46,794 bases of DNA from Sutterella sp. (GTDB lineage Bacteria; Pseudomonadota; Gammaproteobacteria; Burkholderiales; Burkholderiaceae_F). Shown here one piece after another: positions 35,232-44,770 of the stretch; the first letter of the stretch is position 1, and every line of letters starts with the position of its first letter. The notes beneath the pieces were generated by a model. The model did not search any database and was not told the origin of the DNA. It saw only the letters and a program-made list of their open reading frames with translations. Where the stretch lies: the NCBI RefSeq assembly GCF_030539355.1, contig NZ_JAUNSF010000003.1:31488-78281 (forward strand), written 5' to 3'. The position numbers were made by a program, and so were the translations under genes.

Positions 35232-38200
35232 ATGCTCAGCCAGTTCTGCATCCGTCGCCCGATCTTCGCGACGGTGCTCTCCCTGATCATCATCCTCGCG
35301 GGTCTCGTGGCGATGCGCGTGCTCCCGCTCTCCCAGTACCCCAACATCACGCCTCCCTCGGTCCGCGTCTCGGCGACCTATGACGGCGCCGACAGCGAGA
35401 CGATCGCCCGCACTGTCGCTCAGCCGATCGAGGACCAGCTCTCCGGCATCGAGGGTCTGCTCTACTACACGACGAGCATCCGAAGCAACGGCGTGATGGC
35501 GATCATCTGCGTCTTCGAGGTCGGCACCGACCCGAACGACGCGATGCTCGAGATCAACAACCGCGTCCGCACGGCCGAGCGCCGGCTGCCCTCCACCGTC
35601 CGCGATCAGGGCGTCACGGTGCGCAAGCGCAGCGAGGACGAGCTGATGATGGTCGCGCTCTACTCGCCCGACCAGTCGATGCCCGCCACCGAGATGGCCG
35701 ACTATGCGACCCTCAACATCGTCGATGAACTCAAGCGCATCCCCGGCATCGGCGACGTGAACGTCTTCGGCAACGTCGAGAGCGCCATGCGCATCTGGCT
35801 CGACCCCGAGCGCATGACCAAGCTCGGCGTCACCGTGAGCGACGTCGAGAACGCGATCGAGTCACAGAACAAGCAGCGCGCCGTGGGCGCCGTCGGCACC
35901 TCTCCCGCGCTTGACACGCAGCAGCTCTACTACCGCATGAAGACCAAGGGCCAGCTTCTCACTCCCGAGGAGTTCGGCTCGATCATCGTCAAGGACGACT
36001 CCGCCACGGGCCTCATCCGCCTGCGCGACATCGCCCGCACCGAGGTGGGCAAACGCAGCTACGAGTTCCGCGTCGACATGAACGGCCAGCCGGGCGTCAA
36101 CATCGGCGTCTACCTGCAGACGGGCGCGAACTCCATGGCCGCGGCGACCGCCGTGAAGGCGCGCCTCGAGGAACTCCGCGCCGAGTTCCCGCAGGGCAAG
36201 ATGGACTACATCATCACCAATGACACGACAGTCTTCGTGGGCGCGTCCCTGAACGAGGTCTACCACACGCTCGGCGAGGCGGGCCTGCTCGTGCTCATCG
36301 TCGTCTTCGTCTTCCTGCAGAGCTGGCGCGCGACCATCATTCCAATGCTCGCCGTCCCGGTGTCGCTCATCGGCACCATGGCCGGCCTCTGGCTCTTCGG
36401 CTTCTCGCTCAACACGCTCACGCTCTTCGCGATGACGCTCTCGATCGGCATCGTGGTCGATGACGCGATCGTGGTGCTCGAGAACATCGAGCGCCTGATG
36501 CGCACCGAACACCTCTCGCCCTTCAACGCCGCCATCAAGGCGATGAACGAGGTCTCGGGCGCCCTCGTGGCCATCGTGCTCGTGCTCTCCGCGGTCTTCA
36601 TCCCGGTCGCGTTCCTCGGCGGCATCGCGGGCGAGCTCTACCGGCAGTTCGCCGTGACGGTCGCGACCTCGGTCGCGATCTCGGGCTTCGTCGCGCTCAC
36701 GCTCACCCCGGCGCTCTGCGCGATCATCCTCAAGCCCCACGAGAAGGAGCCGGCCGCCCCCTTCCGCTGGTTCAACAAGGGACTCGCGAGCTTCACCGTC
36801 CTCTTCCTGCAGGTCGTGAAGTTCGCGCTCCGGCACCGCTTGCTCTCGGCCACGCTCCTCGCCCTCACCTGCGTCGGCTGCTGGCAGATGCTGCGCATCA
36901 CGCCGACCTCCTTCATCCCGCGCGAGGACCAGGGCATCGTTCGCATGGCGATGCAGCTGACCGAAGGCACGGCCTTCCCGCGCACCGAGGAGGCTGGCGC
37001 CGAGATGCTGAAGCGCATCAAGGCCCTTCCCGGCATGAACAACGTCGTCACCATGATGGGCTATGACACCCTGACGGGCGACGTCCGCGCGAACTCCGCC
37101 ACCTACATCATGCAGCTCGCCCACTGGGACGAGCGCACGATGAGCGCCCAGGACTACCAGCAGACGCTGCTCAAGTGGCTCCGCGAAAGCCCTGACCTGC
37201 GCGGCACCGCGGTGCTACCCGCCCCGATCCCGGGCCTCGGCAGCTCGAACGGCTTCTCGGGCTACATCACCGCCCACGGCTCGGACAACCCGCTCGTGCT
37301 TCAGGAAGTGACCGACGCGTTCCTCGAGGAACTCGGCAAGCGTCCGGAGATCACGGGCCTCAGGAGCTCGCACAACGCCGACAGCCCGCAGCTGCAGGTT
37401 ATCGTTGACCGCGACCGCGCCTACGCCCTCGGCGTGGACGTCGCCGACATCTACGACACCATCTCGGCGATGATGGGCAGCAACTACGTCAACGACTTCA
37501 CGCGCAACGGCAAGACCTACCGCGTCGTGATGCAGGCGGACGCGCAGTTCCGCGCGCTCCCCTCTGACATCGGCCGCGCGAGCGTGCGGTCCTCCTCGGG
37601 CGAGATGATCCCGCTCTCGACGCTCGTCACCACGGAGCGCGTCTCGGGTGCACAGTCGCTCGGCCGCATGAACGGCTACCTCGGCGCGGCCATCATGGGC
37701 GCGGCCGCCCAGGGCGTGAGCTCGGGCGAGGCGATCGCGATCGTCGAGGAGACGGCCCGCGAGTTCCTGCCGCCCGGCTACCAGGTCGAGTGGACGGGCC
37801 AGGCCTTCCACGAGAAGCGCATCGGCGCCTCCTCGACGACGGCCTTCGCCTTCGGCATCCTCGTGATGTTCCTCATCCTTGCCGCGCTCTACGAGCGCTG
37901 GTCGCTCCCGGTGGCCGTCGTGCTCGCCGTTCCGTACGCCTTCCTCGGCGCCATCGTCGCCGTGTATCTGCGCGGCACGGGCAACGACATCTACTTCCAG
38001 ATCGGTCTGCTCGTGCTCATCGGTCTCACGGCGAAGAACGCCATTCTGATCGTCGAGTTCGCGGCGATGAAGATGGAGGAGGGCATGGGCCCCTTCGAGG
38101 CCGCCATTGAAGCGGCGGGCCTGCGCTTCCGCCCGATCCTGATGACCTCGCTCGCCTTCGTGCTCGGCGTCTCGCCGATGCTCGCCGCCACGGGCGCGGG

Positions 38201-38375
38201 CGCCGCGGCCCGCCACTCGATGGGCACGGGCGTCTTCGGCGGCATGCTCGCCGCGACCTTCATCTCGACGATCTTCGTTCCGGTCTTCTTCACCTGGTTC
38301 GCCCGCCGCCGCAAACGGCGCGACGAGGAGGAGACCCCGAAGCCCGTCGAGGCCGAACCCGCGGCGAAGGCCTGA
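35232..38375 (+). CDS. RND multidrug efflux transporter (AcrB/HAE-1 type)
   Basis: The 1047-residue pump has the full AcrB length and start (MLSQFCIRRPIFATVLSLII). It exports drugs, bile-type detergents or metabolites with proton influx. The proton-relay residues are present: D410 and D411 (IVVDDAIVVLENIER) and K935 (TAKNAILIVEF), matching AcrB D407/D408/K940. FIPREDQG and two large periplasmic loops with pseudo-repeated halves are visible. It follows the adaptor by 14 bases. No outer-membrane factor gene follows, so it must use one encoded elsewhere. Confidence 0.95.
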   Translation: MLSQFCIRRPIFATVLSLIIILAGLVAMRVLPLSQYPNITPPSVRVSATYDGADSETIARTVAQPIEDQLSGIEGLLYYTTSIRSNGVMAIICVFEVGTDPNDAMLEINNRVRTAERRLPSTVRDQGVTVRKRSEDELMMVALYSPDQSMPATEMADYATLNIVDELKRIPGIGDVNVFGNVESAMRIWLDPERMTKLGVTVSDVENAIESQNKQRAVGAVGTSPALDTQQLYYRMKTKGQLLTPEEFGSIIVKDDSATGLIRLRDIARTEVGKRSYEFRVDMNGQPGVNIGVYLQTGANSMAAATAVKARLEELRAEFPQGKMDYIITNDTTVFVGASLNEVYHTLGEAGLLVLIVVFVFLQSWRATIIPMLAVPVSLIGTMAGLWLFGFSLNTLTLFAMTLSIGIVVDDAIVVLENIERLMRTEHLSPFNAAIKAMNEVSGALVAIVLVLSAVFIPVAFLGGIAGELYRQFAVTVATSVAISGFVALTLTPALCAIILKPHEKEPAAPFRWFNKGLASFTVLFLQVVKFALRHRLLSATLLALTCVGCWQMLRITPTSFIPREDQGIVRMAMQLTEGTAFPRTEEAGAEMLKRIKALPGMNNVVTMMGYDTLTGDVRANSATYIMQLAHWDERTMSAQDYQQTLLKWLRESPDLRGTAVLPAPIPGLGSSNGFSGYITAHGSDNPLVLQEVTDAFLEELGKRPEITGLRSSHNADSPQLQVIVDRDRAYALGVDVADIYDTISAMMGSNYVNDFTRNGKTYRVVMQADAQFRALPSDIGRASVRSSSGEMIPLSTLVTTERVSGAQSLGRMNGYLGAAIMGAAAQGVSSGEAIAIVEETAREFLPPGYQVEWTGQAFHEKRIGASSTTAFAFGILVMFLILAALYERWSLPVAVVLAVPYAFLGAIVAVYLRGTGNDIYFQIGLLVLIGLTAKNAILIVEFAAMKMEEGMGPFEAAIEAAGLRFRPILMTSLAFVLGVSPMLAATGAGAAARHSMGTGVFGGMLAATFISTIFVPVFFTWFARRRKRRDEEETPKPVEAEPAAKA

Positions 38376-38389
38376 CGCCCCGCCTGGAA

Positions 38390-38411
38390 GGGGAGCCCGC
38401 CCGGGCTCCCC
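38390..38411 (+). other. Hairpin after the RND pump gene
   Basis: ggggagcccg pairs with cgggctcccc around a minimal loop, 14 bases after the stop; no T-run. Confidence 0.5.
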
Positions 38412-38417
38412 GCAGCC

Positions 38418-38466
38418 AAAAGTAAAAGCCCGCGTGCCGGAGAACGACATGCGGGCTTCACTTTTG
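38418..38466. terminator. Bidirectional terminator between the RND pump and dnaJ
   Basis: The arms 38418-38436 and 38448-38465 pair as AAAAGT...AGCCCGC with GCGGGCT...ACTTTT, with one bulge, giving A/T-run flanks on both strands. It fits the convergent genes on either side. Confidence 0.85.
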
Positions 38467-38504
38467 TCCGGAACCCGGGCCCCTCACGGGGCCCCGGGGC
38501 CGTG

Positions 38505-39650
38505 TCAGTCCCCCTTGAAGAAGGACTTCACGTTGTCGAAGAAACTCTTCGTCTGCGGATTGTGCTTCTCGCCGCCCTCCTTGAGCGACGCCTCGAAGTC
38601 ACGCAGCATCTGCTTCTGCTTCGACGAGAGGTTCACCGGGGTCTCGACCACGATGTGGAGGTAGAGGTCGCCCGGCTGGTGGGTGCGCAGGTTCGAGATG
38701 CCCTTGCCGCGCAGGCGGAAGGTCTTGCCGTTCTGCGTTCCCTCGGGGAGCGTGATGCGGCTCTCGCCATCGAGCGTCGGGACCACGACTTCGCCGCCGA
38801 GGGCCGCGGTCGTGAAGGAGACCGGGAGCTCCATGTGCAGGTTGTCGCCGTCGCGCTCGAAGATCTTGCTCGGACGGACGCGGATCTCGACAAAGAGGTC
38901 GCCCGCCGGGCCGCCGTTCACACCGGGCTCGCCCTTGCCGGCCATGCGGATGCGCTGGCCGTCGTTGATGCCCGCGGGGATGTTGACCTGCAGCACCGTC
39001 GCGGAGCGCTTGTGGCCCGTGCCGCCGCACTCGGGGCAGGGATCGGCGATCACCTCGCCCGTGCCGTGGCAGTTCGGGCACGTCTGCTGGACCTGGAAGA
39101 GGCCGTTGCTCATGCGCACGACGCCCGCGCCGTTGCAGGTCGGGCAGGTCTTCTTCTTCGTGCCCGGGCGGCAGCCCGAGCCGTGGCAGTTCGAGCACTC
39201 CTCCCAGGTGGGCACGCGGATGTCCATCTTGCGGCCGTGGGCGGCGTCCTCGAAGCTCACCTCAAGGGAATAGCTCACGTCGTTGCCGCGCATCGCCTGC
39301 GGACCCGACGGGCCCGCGGAGCTGCGGCCGCGGCCGCCGCCGAAGAGGTCGGCGAAGATGTCGCCGAAGGCGCTCTGGAAGTCGCCCTGGTTGCCGAAGC
39401 CGCCGAAACCGCCCTGGCCGTTGGGATCCACGCCGGCCTTGCCGAAGCGGTCGTAGGCCGCACGCTTCTGCTCGTCGGAGAGCACGGCATACGCCTCGCC
39501 GATCTGCTTGAACTTCTCCTCGGCCGCCTTGTCACCGGGATTGCGGTCCGGGTGATACTTCATGGCCAGGCGGCGGTAGGCCTTCTTGATGTCGTCCTGG
39601 GAGGCGCCGCGCTCTACGCCGAGCACCTCGTAATAATTTTCTTCAGCCAT
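38505..39650 (-). CDS. dnaJ: Chaperone DnaJ (type I Hsp40)
   Basis: DnaJ (381 residues) delivers substrates to DnaK and stimulates its ATPase. The J domain carries HPD at 33-35, followed by a Gly/Phe region (about 75-115), four zinc-ribbon repeats ([32 protein letters not shown]) and the C-terminal peptide-binding domain. All features of a full type I DnaJ are present. It follows dnaK across a 200-base gap with several stems, and no sigma-32 promoter of its own is seen, so it likely depends on read-through from dnaK. Confidence 0.97.
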   Translation of the reverse strand: MAEENYYEVLGVERGASQDDIKKAYRRLAMKYHPDRNPGDKAAEEKFKQIGEAYAVLSDEQKRAAYDRFGKAGVDPNGQGGFGGFGNQGDFQSAFGDIFADLFGGGRGRSSAGPSGPQAMRGNDVSYSLEVSFEDAAHGRKMDIRVPTWEECSNCHGSGCRPGTKKKTCPTCNGAGVVRMSNGLFQVQQTCPNCHGTGEVIADPCPECGGTGHKRSATVLQVNIPAGINDGQRIRMAGKGEPGVNGGPAGDLFVEIRVRPSKIFERDGDNLHMELPVSFTTAALGGEVVVPTLDGESRITLPEGTQNGKTFRLRGKGISNLRTHQPGDLYLHIVVETPVNLSSKQKQMLRDFEASLKEGGEKHNPQTKSFFDNVKSFFKGD

Positions 39651-39733
39651 CGCGCTTCCGTTTGATCGGTGCCCTCCTCGCTGCCGGGGCCTGCTGGCCC
39701 CGCCGGAGGGACGGCAAAATCTGAATCCGAAGA

Positions 39734-39844
39734 AAGGGCCGGCAGGTTTTCCCGCCGACCCTTCCAGAGTTTTCCGGCCCTGCCTCGCCCTTCTCCGGCC
39801 CCTTCATCCGAGGGGGCCGGCGGGTTCCGCAGGGAGAACCCGCC
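39734..39844 (-). terminator. Three stems in the dnaK-dnaJ gap, possible attenuator
   Basis: ggcgggttc/gaacccgcc (39819-39827 with 39836-39844), ccggcccc/ggggccgg (39795-39802 with 39813-39820) and aagggccggc/gccgaccctt (39734-39743 with 39754-39763, one mismatch). The first two share bases and exclude each other. On the reverse strand the last is followed by TCTTC. Partial termination would lower dnaJ relative to dnaK. Confidence 0.5.
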
Positions 39845-39850
39845 GAAGAA

Positions 39851-41770
39851 TTACTTCTTCATGTCCGTGAAGTCGGCGTCAACGACGTCGTCGTCCTTCT
39901 TGCCGGCGTCGGCGCCCTGCTGTTGCTGCTGGGCGGCCTGGGCCTGCTGGGCGGCCTTGTTCATCTTCTCGCCGATCTTCTGGGCGGCGGTCATCAGACG
40001 CTCGACGGACTTCTCAATGGCGGCCTTGTCCTCGCCCTTGACCTTCTCCTGAACGTCCTTGATCGCGTCCTCGCAGGCGGCGCGGTCGGAGCTCTCAACC
40101 TTGTCGCCGAGATCCTTCAGGCTCTTCTGAACCTGGCTGATCGCGGCGTCGGCCTGGTTGCGGGCCTGGGCGAGCTCGAAGCGGCGGTGATCCTCTTCCT
40201 TGTTCGCCTCGGCGTCGCTCACCATGCGCTGGATCTCGTCCTCGGAGAGGCCGGAGCTCGCCTTGATGGTGATGTTGTTTTCCTTGCCCGTGGCCTTGTC
40301 CTTCGCGGAGACGTGCAGGATGCCGTTGGCGTCGATGTCGAACGCGACCTCGATCTGCGGCAGGCCGCGCGGAGACGGCGGGATGCCCTCGAGGTTGAAC
40401 TCGCCGAGGAGCTTGTTCGAGGCGGCCATCTCGTGCTCACCCTGATAGACCTTGATCGTCACGGCGGGCTGGTTGTCCTCCGCGGTCGAGAAGACCTGGG
40501 CGTGCTTGGTCGGGATCGTGGTGTTGCGCTTGATCATCGCGGTCATCACGCCGCCCAAGGTCTCGATGCCGAGCGTGAGCGGGGTCACGTCAAGGAGCAG
40601 CACGTCGCGGCGCTCGCCCGTGAGGACCGAGCCCTGGATGGCGGCGCCGATGGCGACGGCCTCGTCCGGGTTGACGTCCTTGCGGGGATCCTTGCCGAAG
40701 TACTCGCGGACGACTTCCTGGACGCGCGGCATGCGGGTCATGCCGCCCACGAGGATCACGTCGGTGATGTCGGACTTCGAGGCCTTGGCGTCACGCAGGG
40801 CCTTGGCGACCGGCTCGATCGTGCGCTGGACGAGGTCCTCGACGAGGCTCTCGAACTTCGCGCGGGTGATGCTGAGGTTCAGGTGCTTCGGGCCGGTGGC
40901 GTCAGCGGTGATGTAGGGCAGGTTGATCTCGGTTTCCTGACGGCTCGAGAGCTCGATCTTCGCCTTCTCGGCGGCGTCCTTCAGACGCTGCAGGGCGAGG
41001 ACGTCCTTCGAGAGGTCGGCGCCGGTGTCCTTGCGGAACTCGGTGATGATGTAGTCGACGAGGCGCTGGTCGAAGTCCTCGCCGCCGAGGAACGTGTCGC
41101 CGTTGGTCGAGAGAACCTCGAACTGCTTGTCGCCGTCGATGTTCGCGATGTCGATGATCGAGATATCGAACGTGCCGCCGCCGAGGTCATACACGGCGAT
41201 CTTGCGGTCGGCCGTGCCGGCCTTGTCCATGCCGAAGGCGAGGGCGGCCGCGGTCGGCTCGTTGATGATGCGCTTCACCTCGAGACCGGCGATGCGGCCG
41301 GCGTCCTTCGTGGCCTGGCGCTGCGAGTCATTGAAGTAGGCCGGAACCGTGATGACGGCCTCGGTGACCGTCTCACCGAGGTAGTCCTCGGCGGTCTTCT
41401 TCATCTTGCGGAGAATCTCAGCGGAGACCTGCTGCGGAGCGAGCTTGTTGCCGGAGACCTCAACCCAGGCGTCGCCGTTGTCGGCGCGCACGATGCTGAA
41501 CGGAGCGAGCGAGATGTCCTTCTGGACCTCGGCGTCGTCAAAGCGGCGGCCGATGAGGCGCTTCACGGCGAAGAGCGTGTTCTTCGGGTTCGTGACGGCC
41601 TGACGCTTCGCGGGGGCGCCGACGAGAATCTCGCCCTTGTCCATGTACGCAACGATCGAGGGCGTGGTGCGGGCGCCTTCGCTGTTCTCGATGACCTTGA
41701 CGTGATCGCCTTCCATGATGGCGACCGCGGAGTTCGTCGTACCAAGGTCAATGCCGATGATCTTTGCCAT
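39851..41770 (-). CDS. dnaK: Chaperone DnaK (Hsp70)
   Basis: DnaK is 639 residues from ATG 41770 ([14 protein letters not shown]), preceded by AGGAA; a few upstream in-frame residues are not part of the family. The nucleotide-binding domain (GIDLGTTNS, the [10 protein letters not shown] segment, and [10 protein letters not shown]) is followed by the conserved linker [14 protein letters not shown] and the substrate domain. The C-terminal tail is Gln-rich and ends [10 protein letters not shown], as usual in proteobacteria. A consensus sigma-32 promoter lies about 200 bases upstream. It stands between grpE and dnaJ. Confidence 0.98.
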   Translation of the reverse strand: MAKIIGIDLGTTNSAVAIMEGDHVKVIENSEGARTTPSIVAYMDKGEILVGAPAKRQAVTNPKNTLFAVKRLIGRRFDDAEVQKDISLAPFSIVRADNGDAWVEVSGNKLAPQQVSAEILRKMKKTAEDYLGETVTEAVITVPAYFNDSQRQATKDAGRIAGLEVKRIINEPTAAALAFGMDKAGTADRKIAVYDLGGGTFDISIIDIANIDGDKQFEVLSTNGDTFLGGEDFDQRLVDYIITEFRKDTGADLSKDVLALQRLKDAAEKAKIELSSRQETEINLPYITADATGPKHLNLSITRAKFESLVEDLVQRTIEPVAKALRDAKASKSDITDVILVGGMTRMPRVQEVVREYFGKDPRKDVNPDEAVAIGAAIQGSVLTGERRDVLLLDVTPLTLGIETLGGVMTAMIKRNTTIPTKHAQVFSTAEDNQPAVTIKVYQGEHEMAASNKLLGEFNLEGIPPSPRGLPQIEVAFDIDANGILHVSAKDKATGKENNITIKASSGLSEDEIQRMVSDAEANKEEDHRRFELAQARNQADAAISQVQKSLKDLGDKVESSDRAACEDAIKDVQEKVKGEDKAAIEKSVERLMTAAQKIGEKMNKAAQQAQAAQQQQQGADAGKKDDDVVDADFTDMKK

Positions 41771-42132
41771 GTTTCGTGGTTCCTGTTGCAAGTGATTCCG
41801 CCGCGCCTTTCCTCATCCGGAATCCTTCTCCGGTGCCGGCGGCATGCGGCGTGTTTTTAGAAATCTGTCCCGGAAGCCTCTTCGTCTGTCAGCCTGTTCA
41901 GGCCCGCGGCGGCTTCCGAATCTCGGGGCCCGGTCACCTCGCGGAGCCGGTCCGTTTCGTCTTTAATCTCTATATGGGGCCGCCCCGCTTTTTTTCAAGG
42001 GGCCGGGGAAAAACTTTTTTGCACTTTCTGCAGTTCCGCTCCCGGCGGGCGCTTTCCCGCCCGCCGGAAAGACGAAGCCCCGGCCTCTTTCAGACCAGGG
42101 CTTCCTCTTCTATATATGTATGCGCGGACGGA
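41771..42132. other. grpE-dnaK intergenic region
   Basis: Apart from the sigma-32 promoter at 41972-42002, the leader of dnaK (about 200 bases) shows no gene. A GC-rich stem-forming stretch, ggccgcccc, lies within the promoter spacer. Between 42003 and 42132, aaaaactttttt and the gcccg/cgggc runs near 42046-42062 could form a grpE 3' stem (gcgggcgctttcccgcccgc). Confidence 0.45.
41972..42002 (-). promoter_or_regulatory. Sigma-32 (heat-shock) promoter of dnaK
   Basis: Read on the reverse strand: CCCCTTGAAA, a 13-base spacer, then CCCCATAT. This matches the consensus CTTGAAA-N12-14-CCCCATNT at every fixed position. It implies a leader of about 190 bases before dnaK. Confidence 0.9.
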
Positions 42133-42780
42133 TTACTGCGCGACGCTCACCATGGCCGGGCGGAGCACGCGGCCGGCGATGCTCCAGCCGCGCTGGAAGA
42201 CCTGCACGACCTCGCCGGCCTTCTGGCCCTCGGGCGCCGGGACCATCATGATGGCCTGGTGCTGATGCGGGTCAAAGGCCTGGCCCTTCGGGTCGATCGG
42301 CTTCATGTCGGAGACGTCGAGCGCGTGGATGAGCTGGCGGTACGTGGCCTCCATGCCCTCGCGCACGGGGCTGGCGGGCTCGTCCTTGGTGGCCTCGAGC
42401 GCCTTCTCGAGGCTGTCGACCACGGGGAGCAGGTTCTCGGCGAACTTCTCGATCGCGAACTTGCGGGCCTTCACGAGCTCCTCGGTCGAGCGGCGGCGGG
42501 TGTTCTCCACCTCGGCCATCGCACGGACGTAGAGGTCATAGTGCTCGAGAACCTTCGCCTCGGAGAGCTTGAGCTGGGCCTGCAGTTCCTCGACCGTCGG
42601 GGCCTTCTCAGCCTCGGGGGCCTCGGCGCCGCACTCGCAGGATTCCTTCCCGCAGCAGCAGCCGGCCTCGGCCGTCTCGGGAGCGGCCTCGCCATGCTGG
42701 CAGCCGCAGCCGCCTTCGCCGCAGCAGCAGCCTTCTTCGTTCGCCTTCTTCTCTTCAGAGGGGTTCTGAGCTTCAGTCAT
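42133..42780 (-). CDS. grpE: Nucleotide exchange factor GrpE with a cysteine-rich N-terminus
   Basis: GrpE (215 residues) releases ADP from DnaK. The C-terminal two thirds are normal: the long dimer helix (about 60-110, with YDLYVRAMAEVENTRRR) and the beta-domain ending GRVLRPAMVSVAQ. The first 52 residues carry ten cysteines at 18, 19, 20, 25, 27, 41, 42, 43, 48 and 50, as two copies of CCCGxxxCxC (GCCCGEGGCGC and GCCCGKESCEC), which I do not know from characterised GrpE. Metal binding or redox sensing is possible but inferred. A sigma-32 promoter lies about 80 bases upstream; a poor ribosome-binding site precedes the ATG. Confidence 0.95.
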   Translation of the reverse strand: MTEAQNPSEEKKANEEGCCCGEGGCGCQHGEAAPETAEAGCCCGKESCECGAEAPEAEKAPTVEELQAQLKLSEAKVLEHYDLYVRAMAEVENTRRRSTEELVKARKFAIEKFAENLLPVVDSLEKALEATKDEPASPVREGMEATYRQLIHALDVSDMKPIDPKGQAFDPHQHQAIMMVPAPEGQKAGEVVQVFQRGWSIAGRVLRPAMVSVAQ

Positions 42781-42856
42781 TCTTGTTCCAGTCCTGTCGT
42801 TGCGGTCCGCGCCCCGGAAGGGCCCGGCGGAGCCGCCATTGATTCACTTGCCTTCT

Positions 42857-42886
42857 ATATGGGGACGGCAGGCCGGAATTTCAAGC
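42857..42886 (-). promoter_or_regulatory. Sigma-32 (heat-shock) promoter of grpE
   Basis: Reverse strand: CTTGAAA, a 14-base spacer, then CCCCATAT, matching the heat-shock consensus. The -35 box overlaps the last codons of hemH (stop at 42881). Confidence 0.88.
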
Positions 42887-43918
42887 CTTCCCGGAGACCC
42901 AGCCCGAGAGTTCCCTCATGGCGATCTCCGTGTAGGCCCGGATCGCCTCGTCGGTCGCGTTGAGCGCGGGAATGTACTTGAAGGTTCCCGTGGGGTTCGC
43001 CGTGAGATAGGCGCGCTTCAGTTCGTCGCCGATCTCCTCGATCGTCTCGAGGCAGTCCGCGGCGAAGCCCGGGCAGATGACGTCGACGCGAGCGACGCCC
43101 TCGCGGCCGAGCCCCTCGACGAAGGGCAGCGTATAGGGCTGCAGCCACTCGTCGCGGCCGAAGCGGCTCTGGAAGCACACCGACCACTCGTCCTCGGCGA
43201 GCATGAGGCGCTCGGCGAGCCGCGCGGCGGTCTCGTGGCAGTGGCGCTCGTAGACGTCGCCGAGCTCCGAGCTCTTCGCCGGGATGCCGTGGAAGCTCAT
43301 GACGAGCCGGCCGCCCGTCGCACGCGGGTCGCCCTCGCGCGCCCAGAAGTTCCGGAGATGCTCGACGAGCGCGCCGATGTAGCCCTCGTCGAGGTGATAG
43401 TCGCGCACCGTGCGGATCGCCGGGACGCTCCTCATCGTGAGCGCGGTCTCGAAGATCCGGTCAAGGCAGGCCGCGGAGGTCTGCGCGGCGTACTGCGCGA
43501 AGAGCGGCATCACGAGGACGCGCTCGATGCCGGAGTCGACAAGCCCGCGGAAGACCTCGTCCGCGGCGGGCCGTCCGTAGCGCATCGCCCAGGCGACGCG
43601 CACCGCGCCGCCCGTGCGCTCGTCCATCGCGGCCTGCAGCCTCGCGGCCGTGCGCTCCGTGTGGACGATGAGGGGCGAGCCCTCGGGAAGCCAGACGCCG
43701 CGGTAGCGCTCGGCGGACTTCGCGGGCCGGACGCGCAGGATGATGCCGTGCAGGATGGGCCACCACTTCCACTTCGGCAGCTCGATCACGCGGGTGTCGG
43801 AGAGAAACTCGGCGAGGTACTCGCGCACCGCGCCCGCCTCGGGCGCGGCCGGGGAGCCGGTGTTGATCAGGAGAATTGCGGCGCGCGGAGCGTCCGGGGT
43901 CTCGCGGGTGGCTGACAT
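42881..43918 (-). CDS. hemH: Ferrochelatase
   Basis: HemH is 345 residues from ATG 43918 (MSATRETPDAPRAAILLINTGSP); the frame is open to 43981, but that part encodes the terminator hairpin. It inserts ferrous iron into protoporphyrin IX, the last step of protohaem synthesis, at the inner membrane face. H210 (MSFHGIP) and E291 (CLETIEEI) are the conserved metal-site residues, and FQSRFGRDEWLQPYT is a family segment. Haem supply fits the cytochromes encoded nearby. A strong terminator ends only about 20 bases upstream, leaving little space for a promoter, so expression may depend on read-through. The start is less certain than the identity. Confidence 0.93.
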   Translation of the reverse strand: MSATRETPDAPRAAILLINTGSPAAPEAGAVREYLAEFLSDTRVIELPKWKWWPILHGIILRVRPAKSAERYRGVWLPEGSPLIVHTERTAARLQAAMDERTGGAVRVAWAMRYGRPAADEVFRGLVDSGIERVLVMPLFAQYAAQTSAACLDRIFETALTMRSVPAIRTVRDYHLDEGYIGALVEHLRNFWAREGDPRATGGRLVMSFHGIPAKSSELGDVYERHCHETAARLAERLMLAEDEWSVCFQSRFGRDEWLQPYTLPFVEGLGREGVARVDVICPGFAADCLETIEEIGDELKRAYLTANPTGTFKYIPALNATDEAIRAYTEIAMRELSGWVSGKA

Positions 43919-43934
43919 GGCGATCAGATTGAGG

Positions 43935-43998
43935 GATATAAAAAATGAGCTCTGCGCCTGTGTGTTCCCTTTGGGGTACACAGACTGCAGAGCTCATT
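43935..43998 (-). terminator. Strong terminator just upstream of hemH
   Basis: On the reverse strand, aatgagctctgc and gcagagctcatt (43998-43987 with 43955-43944) pair perfectly, with inner tgtgt/acaca pairing, followed by TTTTTTATAT. It can end the VUT-family transcript, 57 bases after that gene, but lies in what would be the hemH leader. Confidence 0.8.
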
Positions 43999-44054
43999 CT
44001 GACTCCCTCATCTTAAGCGCCGCTTTTCTTCAGGGCGCCGATCGGGGAGAAGTG

Positions 44055-44645
44055 TCACGAAAGACCGGCCGCGTGCGTCTCGGCCGGGGCCGTGCGGCGG
44101 TGGCGGAACCACCAGAGAACGGCGCCGCCGAGGAGGCTCATCCAGAACTTGCCGAGCACCTGTCCGAAGAGGTAGTCGAGCGAACCGAAGGCGAGCGAAA
44201 GGAAGATCGCGCTGTCGACGGCGCTGCCGACGAGGCCCGAGAGGATCACCGCGGACGAGGGCCAGCGCTTTCTCATCGGGGTGTAGACCGCGAAGTCGGC
44301 GAGTTCGGAGAAGAGGAACGCCGCCGCGGAGCCGATCACGATCGAGGGTTCGGCGAGAACGGCCGAGAGCGCCGTGCCGGCGAGGATCGCCCAGACGGCG
44401 GCGCGGTTGCCGAGCAGGTTCTGCACGGCGTCGCGCAGCACGAGCGCGAGACCGGCGAGCATCACGGCCGAGGGCGACCAGACGCCGGGCCAGACGGGAA
44501 TCAGGCAGGGGCCGTTCGGGTCGCAGACGAGACCCACGTTCATCACCACCCAGTTTCCGAGCGGAATGGTGAGGATGAAGAGCAGAAGAGTGACGAGACC
44601 GAGCTGCGAGGTGCGCTCGGACGGGATGAGACGGCTCAGGGCCAT
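44055..44645 (-). CDS. VUT-family (DUF165-like) membrane transporter
   Basis: The 196-residue protein has about five or six hydrophobic helices. The segment ELADFAVYTPMRKR, followed by SGLVGSAVDSAIFLSLAFG, matches the pattern of the VUT/YhhQ family, whose members import vitamins or the queuosine precursors preQ0/preQ1. It lacks nearby queuosine genes, so the substrate is open. AAGGAG precedes the ATG. Two cysteines flank a short loop (VCDPNGPC) near the N-terminus. It is followed by a strong terminator and hemH. Confidence 0.75.
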   Translation of the reverse strand: MALSRLIPSERTSQLGLVTLLLFILTIPLGNWVVMNVGLVCDPNGPCLIPVWPGVWSPSAVMLAGLALVLRDAVQNLLGNRAAVWAILAGTALSAVLAEPSIVIGSAAAFLFSELADFAVYTPMRKRWPSSAVILSGLVGSAVDSAIFLSLAFGSLDYLFGQVLGKFWMSLLGGAVLWWFRHRRTAPAETHAAGLS

Positions 44646-44770
44646 GGTGCGCTCCTTGGGGACGCCGCTCCGGCGGATATCCGGCGCGTCCGCTCAAAAA
44701 GGAAATGAAGGAAGACACCCTGCGGCGCCCTTCCCCCCCGGGGAAAAGGCGCACGCTCAAAGCAGACGGT

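Noticed and set aside
39923-41860. A 645-codon forward frame opposite dnaK, and a similar 700-codon frame at 16147-18249 opposite pepP
   Set aside because: Both lie over well-identified genes, have repetitive Leu/Gly/Asp/Arg products and no recognisable domain.
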